Source of the DNA: Pyrus communis
Lineage: Eukaryota > Streptophyta > Magnoliopsida > Rosales > Rosaceae
Reading direction: 5' to 3'
DNA length: 64,000 nt
Assembly: GCF_963583255.1 (NCBI RefSeq)
Contig: NC_084815.1
Location: 19,958,807-20,022,806, forward strand
The number at the start of each line of letters is the position of its first letter. Positions within the stretch are counted from its first letter, which is position 1. The notes below the pieces were generated by a model. It ran no database searches, was not told the DNA's origin, and saw only the letters and a list, made by a program, of their open reading frames with translations. A program made the position numbers and the translations under genes. Below are positions 24,760 through 36,308 of this stretch, one piece after another.

Positions 24760-25035
24760 GACAGGATGAGGAGGAAGGCTACGGGAAAAGAAAATTTTGT
24801 CCAAACTTGGGAAGAGAGAGACCGAGAGAGGGAGAGGGAGAGAGAGGGCGATATGAGCGAGAGGGAAGAGAGAGTTTGGGTATGGTATCCAGTAGTGAAA
24901 ATTGAAAAAATGCGCCTATTTTTTACAATTGCACCGTCAAAATTATCACAAATGGCGCGACGCAGGTATACATTTTGACGTCGCGCAAAGTATTTTTGCG
25001 CAATGACCACATTGTGGAGTCACTCAAGGTATTTT
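24760..25035. repeat. CACTA subterminal block with GA-rich tract
   Basis: A GAGAGA-rich tract (24805-24875) is followed by motifs 'ggcgcgacgcaggtata', 'gacgtcgcgcaaag' and 'ttgcgcaatgacc'. They match the style of the subterminal region at 19460-19740. Open frames across this block on both strands follow from its low complexity. Confidence 0.5.
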
Positions 25036-25226
25036 TTTTTTAAATTATTATAAACTTGACTGAAAATGTAACTTTACTCCCTTCAAATTCAAAATATTTT
25101 TTACATAAAACCCACAATAATATATTTTTCTAACAAAAACTTGACCCGAACTACAATAAATTTAAATCTACTTAATAAATATACATACCATTCAATTTCT
25201 TAAGTGTTATATGTACAAAATAAATG

Positions 25227-26860
25227 ACACACCTCAACTCAGAATGTCCACCTAGACACCCAAATCGCGATGTGCTGTCCGACACCTCGAAGGTGATAAA
25301 ACCATAAAATGTAGTGATGTGGAAAATGTGAATAAATTAAGGGAAGTGTTATTGGCACTCCAAAAATCTCATTCTACACTTGTCACAAATGTTTTTTTTT
25401 CCTAATATAGAAAGTTTGGAGTGTAGAATGAGATTTTTAGAGTGCTAATAACAATTCCCTAAATTAAAACCTAAAAGTGACTAATTTAGAGTGCGCATGT
25501 GAGTGGTATTGAACCCATATCACACAAGTGATGTCAGAGCATAGATAAATTGCAATAAAATAAGAGTAATGATATTTATAGCGAAAGGAGAAGTCTCCTA
25601 CGTAACAGCTTTACCAACAATCATCGTCGTCACGAAACCTTTACCACTAAAATCTTGGAGGGGCAAAATATAAGGGCGAGTGGGCCTGAAAATAAAGTTT
25701 TGTAAAACCATTTTGAAAAGTGTAACCCCTCACTGTAAAACAAGTATATGGTTTCCTAAAAATATTATAATAATAGTATGTAATAAGTACCCTGCATCAC
25801 AAGTAAGCTATTGAATGTAGGCATAACAAGAAGATATCTTAACATCAAATCTCAATTTAATAATATAAGAAATCATGTAGGCACACAAGTCCATTGCAGA
25901 GGTATTCAAATAATGGAACAGACTGGTTGTAGGTTTTACATTCTAATACTACATCACCTGAGCTACACTAGTCGCATCACATACAAGTCCAACACATCAT
26001 ACAAAAGGACAGACTGGCACCTTACTCTGGATCCAAAGCGAATGTAAACGGTGCATGTGAACTACACGTGAAGCTAGTCCTTGGCCTAGGACAGTACAAA
26101 TAACCAAGAGACATCGTGCAAACATGTAATAATGAGTAGGTAAAATGCAAGGATGTCATGCCACAGTTTATGCTCACAAATAATATTAAAAACATAAAGT
26201 GTACGAAAAGTCTATTTGTAAAGCTAAACATGGCATGCCATATCATAATATATAAAAGCAGTTGTTGGGAAAATTACATATACATATATATATATATATA
26301 CACACACACACTCACACATAAAAACAAAAGACCCACTCGCATAACCATAGCTTGCTTGCTCTTGATAAGGCTTGTCATTCGTTAAACCGAATAAGCTTGT
26401 ACCTATACCAAGTCACATTGACTTAACAAAATACTTAAACATAAATAATATACAAAATGGACAGATAAACTATAATCTGCCCAATTTTTTATTTAACAAA
26501 ATTGCCCTTAAACCTAGAGGTAATTGTAAAAATGCCCCCAACTTCCTAGAATTACCAAATAGCCCTAAAACTTCAACAATTTTTACAGTTTGGTCCTTGT
26601 TGTAAAAACAGTACATCAACATCATTCTTTTCTAAAATTTCTCACCAAACAAGCATATTCTAATATTGTAATTTCTAACACCTAACGTGATTAACGAAAT
26701 ATACCGCTGGGGTTCTCGTCCGTGGTCGCATTTGGCCGGAAAATGGCCTACAAGAGCCAGGTTTCTTCATCGAATTCTGGAAAGTTTACACCGAGAGCAT
26801 GCATGTCAGTTCCTTAGTGATTTCCAGCTAAAAAAAATAAAATAATAAAAACCACATGCA
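25227..26860 (-). mobile_element. Inverted Gypsy-type LTR fragment
   Basis: Starts TGACACACCTCAACTCAGAATG, the inverse of the LTR end seen at 42600-42637. Inside, 'gtgtaacccctcactgtaaaacaa' is the complement of the 'ttacggcgaggggtta' feature of the LTR at 14667-16808. It therefore reads as an LTR end on the minus strand. The far boundary is unclear; a 119 bp MITE is inserted at 25341-25459. No internal region adjoins it. Confidence 0.55.
25341..25459. mobile_element. Tourist-like MITE, 119 bp, TAA target site
   Basis: Inverted termini GGGAAGTGTTATTGGCACTC and its near complement ending in TTCCC are flanked by TAA on both sides (25338-25340 and 25460-25462). A second copy lies at 49146-49266. 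No coding capacity. Confidence 0.82.
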
Positions 26861-27063
26861 TAAAGATATTTAGTTACCTAGGATCGATTCTACGCGAGCC
26901 CGAGTGCCACCACTTACGAACTCGACAGAAGTCTTGCCAGAGTTTAATGTCGGGGTTAAGCATGCATGTGCAGAGGATGGCAGAGCTAAAAACACGCGGA
27001 TTCAACATAATGTTCATTTCCATCATAACAGAAGCCCATAAATTGAAGAGAATGAAAGAATCT

Positions 27064-27393
27064 TATTGGAAGTAAATAATAGTTTGCATTTAGTAGGGGC
27101 CTTTTATCATCTGGACAAATGGTTTCCTTGTTTCTAGCGACAAAGTGCAGCAAGTTGGTTTCCTTATTTCCTGCAACAAGGTGCAGCGTCCCATCGTAGA
27201 AGATAGGTTAGTAGAGTGACGTCCATATCTTTGTAAAATTCTGTAATCAATCCCTTAATTTAAGGGAAGAAGTCAGTAGCTTGGGCATGATTGAATGAGT
27301 CTGTTCCTTCTCTCCTTTGCATATATATGTTGTCACTTGTCTTTCTTTCATATAATTAATAAAAAAACACATACAAGCTTATCAAATTCCACA
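27064..27393 (+). mobile_element. Copia 5' LTR
   Basis: Ends in TTCCACA immediately before a Met-tRNA-type primer-binding site at 27394. The start is degenerate (TATTGGAAG where TGTTGGAAG would be expected), so the left boundary is approximate. The segment has a repeated 'tggtttccttgtttct' / 'tggtttccttatttcc' motif. No 3' LTR is found. Confidence 0.65.
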
Positions 27394-27405
27394 TGGTATC
27401 AGAGC
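27394..27405 (+). other. Primer-binding site of Copia element
   Basis: TGGTATCAGAGC directly follows the LTR end, complementary to initiator Met-tRNA. Confidence 0.8.
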
Positions 27406-27470
27406 AGTGACCCTAATAGGCATGTCTCTGCATATTTTTGTGCGTTTTGAGTTTCTTTCAATCCACAACA

Positions 27471-30400
27471 ATGGCTGAAGAAAGTTCTATTAATCTGGAG
27501 GGAGAAAGCTCATTTGCCGCTACTCCAACTTTTTCTGACATTGATGTTAACCCTAACCAACGTCTTAGTTCTGTCCTACTAAATGAGTTCAATTACCTCC
27601 CTTGGGAAAGAGTTGTGACTCTTGCTCTTGGAGGAAGATCTAAACTCGGCTATGTCAATGAAGTCGTACAAATGCCAGAGCTCACCTCACCAACCTATGA
27701 GACTTGACTGTGCAAGGACTAATTGGTCATGTTATGGCTACTTAATTCCATGGAGCGGAAGATTGCTGAGATTTTTAGCTATGCTGAATCATCTATGCAT
27801 CTTTGGAAGAATATCAAAGAGATGTATGGAAACCAAAATAACTCAGCTCGAGTTTTTCAACTTAAAAGAGGTATTACTGGTATACAACAAGAAGGAAAAA
27901 CCTTTTGTGCAACATCTTGGCACTCTAACAACTATGTGGAATGAGTTAAATGTTTATTGACCTCATACCACATATGCCACAGTGTTGTTAAAAAGGGTTG
28001 AGGAGGACAAAAATTTTCAACTATTGGCAAGTTTGAGTCCTGATTTTGAAGATCTTTGAAGTCACATTCTCATGAACTCTGATCTCTCGTCTTTCTAGAG
28101 CATTTGTGCCACTATCCAACGAGAAGAAGTTTGCAAAAGGGTGATGAATATGGAGGTCAAGACAAACATGCCCGAAGCTAGGGCTTATGCTTCTAATCAC
28201 AAGGTTGTTGAAGAAAGAGTCTATAAATAGAAAAGATTGGATCTGAAATGTACCTATTGCAAGGGTGTTGGGCATTCGAGGGATATGTGTTGGATCCTTC
28301 ACCTAGAATTGAAGCCAAAATTCTCTAAAGATCACAATAGTTTTCTAAAAGCCTTTCATAACTATCCACACAAGGTGAATCATGTTGCTTCTTCATCTAC
28401 AGTGTCAAACTTCATTGCTAATCCAACAGCCTTAATCAATGAATTTGTAGCATTTCTTCACAAAAAACAAATGGGTGGTGACTGTGAAGGAAATATCAGC
28501 CATGGGAGTAACAACCAAACTATATTACTTAGTCAGTTTGTAGGGTTTCTTGCTGAAAGTGAGGACATAGCACACCAAGACATTCCAAGTTTTTTGAATT
28601 CCTTCTCAACTACTCTCAATATTGGTAATGTGCATAATTATTGGATTATAGATTCTGGGGCCACTGGTCATATGACAAATAAATTCACAAATTTGCATGA
28701 TTTTGAAAAAATGTCCACCCCTTCTCAAGTGTCAGTTACCAATGGAATGGGTGTTTTAGTTTTAGGGAAAGGGAAAATAAATTTTCTCTCTAAAAAAATA
28801 AAGTTTGTTGCCCTCTACGTCCCTTCGTTTCCTTTTCAACTATTATATGTTGGAAGAATCACAAATTCACTAAAGTGCCTTGCCATTTTTTCTCCTCATA
28901 CTGTCATCTTTCAGGATCTAGTCACCAATAAGACAATTGGTGAAGGTTTTTACTTAAATGGACTCTATTATCTATCCAAAGACACCCATGTTTCGAAGGT
29001 TTTTCAAGTTTTGTCTACTTTGTTTCCAAATCTACGCAAAATCAAGAATCAATGTGATGTTTGTCACTTGTCTAAGTTTGTTAGATTACCATTCACTTCC
29101 TCTATGTCTAGGGCTAGTAATCCTTTTGAAATCATTCATTCCGATATTTAGGGTCCAACTCTCAAGTCCTTTGATGGATATCAATATTTTATAACCTTTG
29201 TGGATGATTTCACAAGGATAACTTGGTTGTATCTTTTGAAATTTAAAAGTGAAGTTGTGGATGTATTTAAAGACTTTCATAAATTTGTCATTACTCAATT
29301 TTCTTCTCATATTCATGTCCTATGATCAGACAATGGCACTGAATATATGTCACAATACTTGAGCACACATGGGATTTTACATCAAACAAGTTATGTTGGT
29401 ACACCCTAACAAAATAGGGTAGCCGAGAGAAAAAGAAAAAATTGAGATTTACTCGAGAAAACAAGAGCCTTTATGTTTCACATGCATGTTCTCAAGAAAT
29501 TTTGGTCTTAATGAGTGCTCACTGCTACGTATCTCATTAATCGATTACCTAGCAGAGTGTTAGATTTCAAATCACCCTATGAAGTTTTGAAAGGCAAAAA
29601 ACTAAATTTGTCACATTTAAAGGTCTTTGGGTGCACATGTTTTGTTCACATTCAATCTTCACATCATGACGAACTTGACCCTAGGGCTGTTAAGTGTGTT
29701 TTTTTGGGTTACTCATCCGCTCAAAAATGATATCAGTGTTACAATCCAAAGACTAATAAAATTGTGGTTTCAAGGGATGTGAAATTTGAAGCTAGCCCCT
29801 ATTTTACACCATCAGTTGATAGTTCTGGACAGGGGGATAATCCGCTCGATTTATTACCTATTCCATGTCTTGCCAATGTCGAATGTCCCTCTCCAATTGA
29901 TGGTTCTGGGCAGGAAGAGAATCATGCATCGCAAGTGCTCATTCCCAATCAAGGAATGCAAACTGAATCATCCAACACTTCTAGTCCAACCTATGAGACT
30001 TCACAAGTGTCTACTCCTACAACTCAAGTTCGACGCAACCCTGCTCATGAACGTAATCCTCCATTAAGGTTACTTGGCTATGTCACCTACAATGCCAGGT
30101 ATCCCTTGGCATATTTCATTACTTATGACAAATTCTCATCCTTTTATGCTACATTTCTTAGTGCTCTCAATGGTGCTCATGAACCCCAAAGCTTTCAAGA
30201 GGCAAATCTTTGTGATGAGTGGAAAAAGGCCATGGCAGAAGAAATTCAAGCTTTCCATGAAAATCAAACATGGTGTGCTGTCAAGCTTCCAAAGGGAAAA
30301 AAGGATGTGGGCAGTCGTTGAGTGTACAAGACGAAGTTGCATTCAGATGGGACTATTGAGAGACATAAGGCTCGTTTGGTGGCTCATGGCTTCACTCAAA

Positions 30401-30606
30401 CATATGGCGTCGACTATAAGGAGACATTTGCTCTGGTTGCAAAAATGAACACTGTGAGGGTGTTATTATTGATTGCAATTAACCATGCATGGTCTCTCTT
30501 TCAAATGGACGTAAAAAATGCTTTTTTGCATGGCGATCTCGAAGAGGAAGTCTACATGAAGCTCCCTCCAGGTCATCCTCAATCTAGTGATCCGGATATG
30601 GTGTAG
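27471..30606 (+). pseudogene. Ty1/Copia gag-pol polyprotein, truncated and broken
   Basis: Gag starts with MAEESSINLEGESS at 27471. In order, with frame breaks, the following are visible: gag; a CCHC zinc knuckle, CTYCKGVGHSRDMC, at about 28249-28290; an aspartic protease active site, WIIDSGATGHMTN, at about 28641; a GAG-pre-integrase motif with CDVCHLSK at about 29055; an integrase core with FVDDFTR, SDNGTEY and QNRVAERK (29200-29430); an integrase C-terminal part (29515-29730); and the start of reverse transcriptase with [19 protein letters not shown] and [19 protein letters not shown] (30360-30560). The sequence leaves homology at about 30603, before the YVDD motif, so the polymerase centre and RNase H are lost. 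In-frame stops occur in gag, integrase and between domains. Confidence 0.9.
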
Positions 30607-30641
30607 AAAGATGAGAGAGATGAGAGAGGATGAGAGATAGA

Positions 30642-30852
30642 TTTTGAAAATAGTCCTACCAAATAAGTTTTTAAGGCCTAAAACTTGAAAATTGTTTTCG
30701 AGTTTAAAACGTTAGATTCAAGTACAGTACCAAACATGCCCTAAGCTTTTGAAAATAGTCCTACCAGACAAGTTTTTAAGGCCTAACACTTGAAATTGTT
30801 TTTGAGTTTAAAAAGTTGGATTCAAGTAGAGTACCAAACAGGCCCTAAGCTT
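30642..30852. repeat. Two tandem units of 105 bp beside the Copia truncation
   Basis: 'ttttgaaaatagtcctacca' starts at 30642 and again at 30747. Both units continue with 'agtttttaaggcctaa' and end in 'ccctaagcttttgaaa' or a close variant. They begin about 35 bases after the Copia homology ends. Confidence 0.75.
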
Positions 30853-32080
30853 TTCTTGAAAAAAGTGTACGAAGTTAAGTAGTATTAACTTCCTACAACA
30901 CAAAACAATTTTGTGCTTGATGTACAAAAATATGTGGATACAAATAAATTAAATCACAATAATTATTGAAACTCAATAAAATAGATACAAAATATTAATA
31001 CTTCTAAACTATAATGTTGATGGCCTTAGTTTTTACTTGTTTATACTAATTATATCACATAATATACATATTCTAGTTAGTTACACTAGAGTAATTTTGG
31101 TGGTGAGATAAATGTAGTGTTAGAATATGAGCACAAGTGTACGCGTATTTTGGCTAGATATTGGTTTTAAAAAATCTTATTGAAAGTTGTTTTGGTTATC
31201 TTCAAGTTTACAAAGGATTGAGACTGAAAATGAATCTTGAATTACTTACTTGTATTAAAATTGGAAGACAATATTGATTTTCTACAAGGATTTAATAGGA
31301 GAATCATAGCCATTGTTTATCTACATAAATATGGCATCTGCTCACAAAAATCAACCCGCTCATTATTGAACTAAAACCTATTGTCAATAGCTTAGCATTG
31401 AGAATTTAATAGTGAGGATGAGAGTAGCTTTGAAGATCATGGCTTCTGTAGGTTTTCTATATAATTCTTAATTACCTGCGGTGCATTGGATTTACCCTTA
31501 GTTCAAGCGTATAGCACAAATCAAGGAAATTTCAAGGGTAAACCAACATTTCTTACAATTTCTTCCGTGTAAATATATAAGTTAACCCCGATAAAATATT
31601 CAAATGCTAATTCCAAATGAAGCCCAAACAAGTCTTCATCAATATATCTACAGTCTCACTTCTTTTAATAGGTAAAATTAATAAAGATTGATTAAAAATT
31701 TAATCCCACAAAACTCCACCATTACCAAAAAAGGGCATAGCAAGTAGGCAAAGGTACATTTACAAAAATCCCATATGCAATTTGAAGAAAATACCTTCAA
31801 ATTCGTTCTTCAATGATATTCGTACATAAAAATCATGTACAAAACAAATTTAATAGTTTTAGTTTGAATTCTCAATTCCAAGTTACATATACAAAATCAA
31901 ATCGCTTACTGGATAGGAATAGATTGATGAAGGTAGAGGAAATAGAGGAGAAGAGAGATGAAATATTTTTATGATGAATTTAAGAGCAAGGGAGGGATTG
32001 GAGAAGGTTTTGAAGAGAGATGGGGGAGCGAGGTAGCTATGGCAACTAGGTTTGCAGTTTCTGCCTCCCAAACTGGAAAA
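30853..32080. other. Non-coding AT-rich stretch
   Basis: No recognisable gene or terminal repeats. The minus-strand frame at 31883-32158 overlaps CACTA-like subterminal motifs and is not credible as a protein. Confidence 0.4.
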
Positions 32081-32084
32081 AGTC

Positions 32085-32345
32085 GTTGACTTTGCGTGAC
32101 GAAGGTGTACATTCATCGTGCAAAATAGATTTGCGAGATGGAGGTGCGCATACGTCACGCAATGTTGGGAAAAAAGCAGTTGAAGTCTTTGTTCATCACG
32201 TGAAGCTGTTTTGCGTGATGTTAGCCTTCGTTACGCAAAGTTCCGTTGTGCAAAATGGTTTTGCATGACGTTTTGTTGTCACGGTTGCACAAACATACTT
32301 TTCGTGATGCAATTTGATCAGTCGCACAAGTATGATTTTGTGCCT
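32085..32345. repeat. CACTA-like subterminal repeat cluster
   Basis: Motifs such as 'tttgcgtgacgaaggtgt', 'catacgtcacgcaatg', 'ttgcgtgatgttagcc' and 'cgttacgcaaagttcc' alternate on both strands. They resemble the clusters at 19460-19740 and 24950-25030. This may be an end of the inner CACTA or of a sister copy. Confidence 0.5.
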
Positions 32346-32397
32346 CGTTGTGTTATCACATGTTAGGCTTGAAAATTCGCCACACGTGAGGGGGGGT

Positions 32398-32520
32398 GTG
32401 TTGAGAATGAATCTCACATTGGTGGGAGGATAGACCTTGCATGAGCTTATAAGTAAATTGGGCTATTTCCCATATTGCTAATTGGTTTAATGGTGAAAGC
32501 TCAGCTTCCTTCAGTAACTG
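32398..32520. repeat. LTR-like fragment, copy 2
   Basis: Starts TGTTGAGAATGAATC and matches 19270-19400, sharing 'gggaggatagaccttgca'. It lies just inside the right end of the outer CACTA, while copy 1 lies just before the inner CACTA. Confidence 0.5.
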
Positions 32521-32626
32521 CAACGCGACTATAAGTTATTGTGACCAATTAAGGTCACCATTGGGCTTTACTATTGGGTATGTCACTATTTGGGCAACGT
32601 GACCAATGACCATTTTTCTTGTAGTG

Positions 32627-34090
32627 TTTTTCTTTTATTCTGAGTAGTAGTCTACAATAGTTAATCTAAATTACATAGAGGTGGATTTGACATGGATGCA
32701 TACGGAGGAGTATAATCTACTTAACTTGTTTAAACCTATTATAAGTTCAGAGTTGCGTTAAGGTTATGTTGAGGCGGCAAGGATTTAACCTAACTCAACC
32801 TGAAAAATGATCGGTTTTTGTTGGTTGTTCAGTTTGGACAAGTTATAATCTAATTCAACTCGCCTATGAGTTTAAAACTGAAGTTGGGTGTTCGGCCGGG
32901 TTACCAAACCTAAGTTACACCACTAATCTGCAGTCATTTCAATCGACGAATTAAAATTGTTTTCTTTGATGAAATACGACAGTAACGCAGACCAACCCCA
33001 GGCAAACCCAAACTTCAAAAGAAAAAGAAGGGTGGAGGAGGAACATGAGATGGAAAAGACAGGGTGAAGTGGTACTTCCAGTCGAGCAAAACCAATTCTT
33101 TACGCTTCTCCAGCTTTTACACAACAAAAACCCTTTTTGCAAGGCAACGTCAAAATCAATCTGTCTTGATTCGTCTACGGAAACCTAGGGTCCTTCTATT
33201 GACAATAAGAATATTCAGTCAAACTTTACAATCAATGAGTACCAAGAAAATAAAATTCTCATATTTTGCAGCTAAGCAGCATGTGTTTGTGAATATTGCT
33301 ATACTTTGGTACATGTGATGACCAAGAATGACAAGAGAATTAATATTAATTCAATAATGTTTCCCACCTTCGTCTTTATATATATGTTTGGAACATCGAT
33401 GACATTAAACAATTGATCAAATCGTACATGATATTCCGTTTGTGGAGGGTTTGCATCCATTCTTTTATTGATTCCATGATTATTTTACATGCAAGTTTTT
33501 AACCTTTTTCGAGCCAGGTCTTGTGGAAGTTGGCATGCAGACAGTTCTGGGGTTGGCAACTGTTTACCATATTTTAATAATAGACTCTTGTTAAACCAAA
33601 CACTTGAAAAATATAATACTTTGCCCATCTTATGAATCTCACTTTTTTTCCAGATTCCTAGAGGCAACTCAGGCAAGCATCTTTTATAGTCTAAAAACAG
33701 ATCAGAAACTTTGCTCAAAACATTACTTTTGCTTTAAGGAAAGAAGATGAAGAATAGATGAAACTAAGTTGAAGAGGCCGTAGTGTTCATGCACAAGTTT
33801 GAGACCATTGATGTTTTTGGCAGAGCTTGTTAATTTGTACCATACATGATTGACTTCAAACTTATTGAACTTTGATAAATGTCGTAAATCATTGGAAATC
33901 ATTTGGTTGAACAAGTTTGAGACCATCGATGTTGTAAAATGCCGTAAAGCATTGAACATTATTGAACTTAAAAATTATTTAACTTTGATAAATGCCAAAA
34001 TTATTGAACATTAATTAGCAACCTCTTGATTTACGGCTTTTACCAATCAATTTTTTGAGAAATTTTAATGAAAAGAATTTTGATAGTAAA
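32627..34090. other. Non-coding stretch with a local duplication
   Basis: No supported gene. At 33798-33960 the phrase 'aagtttgagaccat(t/c)gatgtt' occurs twice and 'tttgataaatg' recurs, a local duplication. The minus-strand frame at 33485-33718 has a faint leucine-rich character (LPELPLGIWKK), not enough to call a gene. Confidence 0.4.
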
Positions 34091-34091
34091 G

Positions 34092-34422
34092 GTAATGTTA
34101 GGGAGACTAAAGTTGAACTAAATAATGTGTCACTTAAGAAATAGGGTTATTTAGATATAGATCCTTGCAACTCTTATTTTCTAGACAAAAACCCACCTAG
34201 TTATAAACATGTAAACAAAACCCAAATTTAAAAATGACTACCAAGTATAGAAGTAATTGACCTATTATTACAAAATATTTACAATTTGTACCACAATATT
34301 CAAAATAAAATCAATAAATGTTATTACTCACCTTAATTACAATAAAAAATACAATTATTGCACATATTATTACCCCTAACACACACATATATACTTCAAA
34401 TGTATATATTACTACCATAAGC

Positions 34423-34464
<42 letters not shown>

Positions 34465-35503
34465 TATAGTTTACCTATATGAACGTATAGTATTAGTATT
34501 ATATATACATATACACACACACCACGCACACACGCACACACGCGCACACACACATATACATGCATAGTACTACATATATGATCAAACATATTAAACTAAT
34601 TAATCTACCTATATTTAAATTTATGATGAGCAAATAACATATATTTTGTAGGTAATTTATTTTTCATGTATTATTACATATATTTGGCACATTTTATTGT
34701 TATAAGATATATGTACAAATAATAGGTAAATTAATCTTGAAGAAAATACAATTGCTTTATTTTGCAAGTAAATTAATTTTGAATCAAATAACATTTCTTC
34801 ATTATGTAGGTATTTTATTTTGTATGTATCATCATATATATTGAGCACATTTTATTATTATATGTACAAATAATAGGTAAACTAGTATTGAATAAAATAA
34901 TAACATTTTTTTTTTATGTAGGTATATTATTCTGCATATATTTGGGTTTGCTTTTATTATGTAGGTAAATTATTTTGCATGAATTTTTATGTATATCATG
35001 CACGTTTTTTGTTGTTGTTATATATATGTGTGTGTGTGAAATAATTTACCTACATTTATATGTAAAATATAATTTTTATTGACTTAACTAAGCATGTATT
35101 ACTACATTTATTAGGCATGTTTTATTGTTATTATATATTATGCAATGAATTTATTATTTTTTTAGTTTTGTAAAATCATTAATTCTCCCTTACAATTTTT
35201 ATGGAATTAATTGTGTAAATCAAACATTCAAATAGGGGTGTTTTGGGCATTGAAATTTTTTAAATGTGTAAAGTCAAATATAATTAATGAATTTGTTGAT
35301 GTGGAATCTAGTCAATGGGTTTTATTCCAGTAAAAAACTTATGTCGGGTTTTATGTGGAGAAAAATAAGTTTCATGGACTCAAGTCATATTTTCAGTAAG
35401 AAATAGGCACATTAATCAGCACTGAAATAATAATTCAATCATCAACTTATATGTCATTTAGTTTACAAAATTTTGTCAACAAATGTAGTCTGCCTAGCAT
35501 TAT
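34092..35503. mobile_element. MITE split by a later insertion (outer)
   Basis: Left half (34092-34145) begins TAATGTTAGGGAGACTAAA; right half (35397-35503) ends with the complement of AATGCTAGGCAGACTAC. The same terminal pattern is seen at 37481-37760. The two halves are separated by the 1251 bp insertion at 34146-35396. Confidence 0.6.
34146..35396. mobile_element. Mutator-like non-autonomous element with 11 bp duplication
   Basis: The direct repeat TAAGAAATAGG flanks the insertion exactly (34135-34145 and 35397-35407). The ends are loosely inverted: the left contains 'cttattttctagacaaaaacc' and the complement of the right contains 'cttatttttctccacataaaa' (each shown to within a base). A 9-11 bp duplication suggests a Mutator-like element. 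The interior has long (TA)n and (CA)n tracts (34425-34560) and about four repeats of a 'taggtaaattattttgca' unit (34650-35150). No transposase. Confidence 0.6.
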
Positions 35504-36157
35504 TTTTGATATTAATCAAGAAGTTTTAAATCCTTTTGTTTAAATATTTTCATTATAGTTTCTCAACTTTTTTTATCTGTTAGTAAATTGTAGCGTGTAA
35601 AATTATCTATTTTTAAATTTTCAAACATTTATGAGTAAGAAGAAAGAGTTGAAATATAAACTGGAAAAAGTTGACCTGAGAATGTCGGTAACAATTTCAT
35701 TGAACTAATATCATACCAAAAGTTCCAATGGAATAATTCGTGGGTTTTATTTATTCCAGTAAAAAGCAAATTACAATATCCATTTAGAGGATGGGTACAT
35801 GAGCTTGATTGCCGCAGCTTTACATTGGTTTAACAGTGTGGCTATCTTAAGTTTGATTCTATGTAGACTTTTAGTTATTTTATAGTTTTTTGTTAAATAT
35901 TTTGTAGAGTTGGCATGAGAATTAACGTTAAATGATGAGGTGGTAAAAAGTCATAAAAAGTTCCATTTAGAAAGAATCTCGTTAGCATTTGTCTTTAGTT
36001 AATATATGATAGTGTCATTGGCACACTTCTTTTTACTAATTTCCACACATTTTTATTAATTTTTGTTTAGATCTTCTTGAACTCATTCTATTTGAAGACT
36101 AGAAATCAAGAAGAGTGCGTGAAAATACGTGTTTAGATAGTACCATTCATTATTATA

Positions 36158-36308
36158 TGAGAGATTATATTCACACATCCAAAATTACTTTTCTCACACT
36201 TTTTTAATTTTTAATATTTTCTACACATCACTAATATTTAATAAAAAAAATTAAAAAAATTAAAAGAATGTAAAAAAAGTAATTTGAAATGTATAAATAT
36301 AATCTCCC
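36158..36308. mobile_element. Short MITE-like inverted repeat
   Basis: 'gagattatattcacacatcc' at the left is mirrored by the complement of 'gagattatatttatacattt' at the right. The centre is 'ttttaatttttaatattttc'-like AT-rich DNA. Target duplication not resolved. Confidence 0.55.

Larger units (their letters stand above)
19445..25040. mobile_element. Inner CACTA (En/Spm) element, degenerate
   Basis: The left end near 19445 reads TACTAGTACAAAAAATAG, a decayed CACTA-type terminus. The next 300 bases repeat motifs such as 'gcgcgacgcaggt', 'ttgcacgatgcaggtg' and 'ttgcgttgcacaaagtg' on both strands, as in CACTA subterminal regions. A Transposase_24 remnant lies on the minus strand at 20037-20509. 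A matching subterminal block with 'ggcgcgacgcaggtata' and 'acgtcgcgcaaagta' is at 24950-25030, the likely opposite end, though no clear terminus remains. A solo LTR (20761-22498) is inserted in the middle. Confidence 0.6.
14449..32626. mobile_element. Possible very large nested CACTA element (outer)
   Basis: The left edge reads CACTACAAGAAATGTG at 14449 and the right edge is the inverse, CACTACAAGAAAAATGG ending at 32626. Both are CACTA (En/Spm) type termini. TTT flanks each side, consistent with a 3 bp target duplication but weak because both flanks are T-rich. Subterminal sequences at both ends repeat GTCAC/GTGAC motifs (14470-14580 and 32540-32610). The 18 kb between would be mostly later insertions. 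An alternative is that the two termini belong to different, unrelated copies. Confidence 0.4.

Noticed and set aside
24687..25010. 107-codon minus-strand frame
   Set aside because: Low-complexity GA-rich CACTA subterminal DNA.
33485..33718. Leucine-rich-repeat gene fragment
   Set aside because: Only a faint LPELPLGIWKK-like resemblance, without repeat periodicity or other domains.
34311..34589. 92-codon frame rich in Val, Cys and Tyr
   Set aside because: Translation of (TA)n and (CA)n microsatellites.
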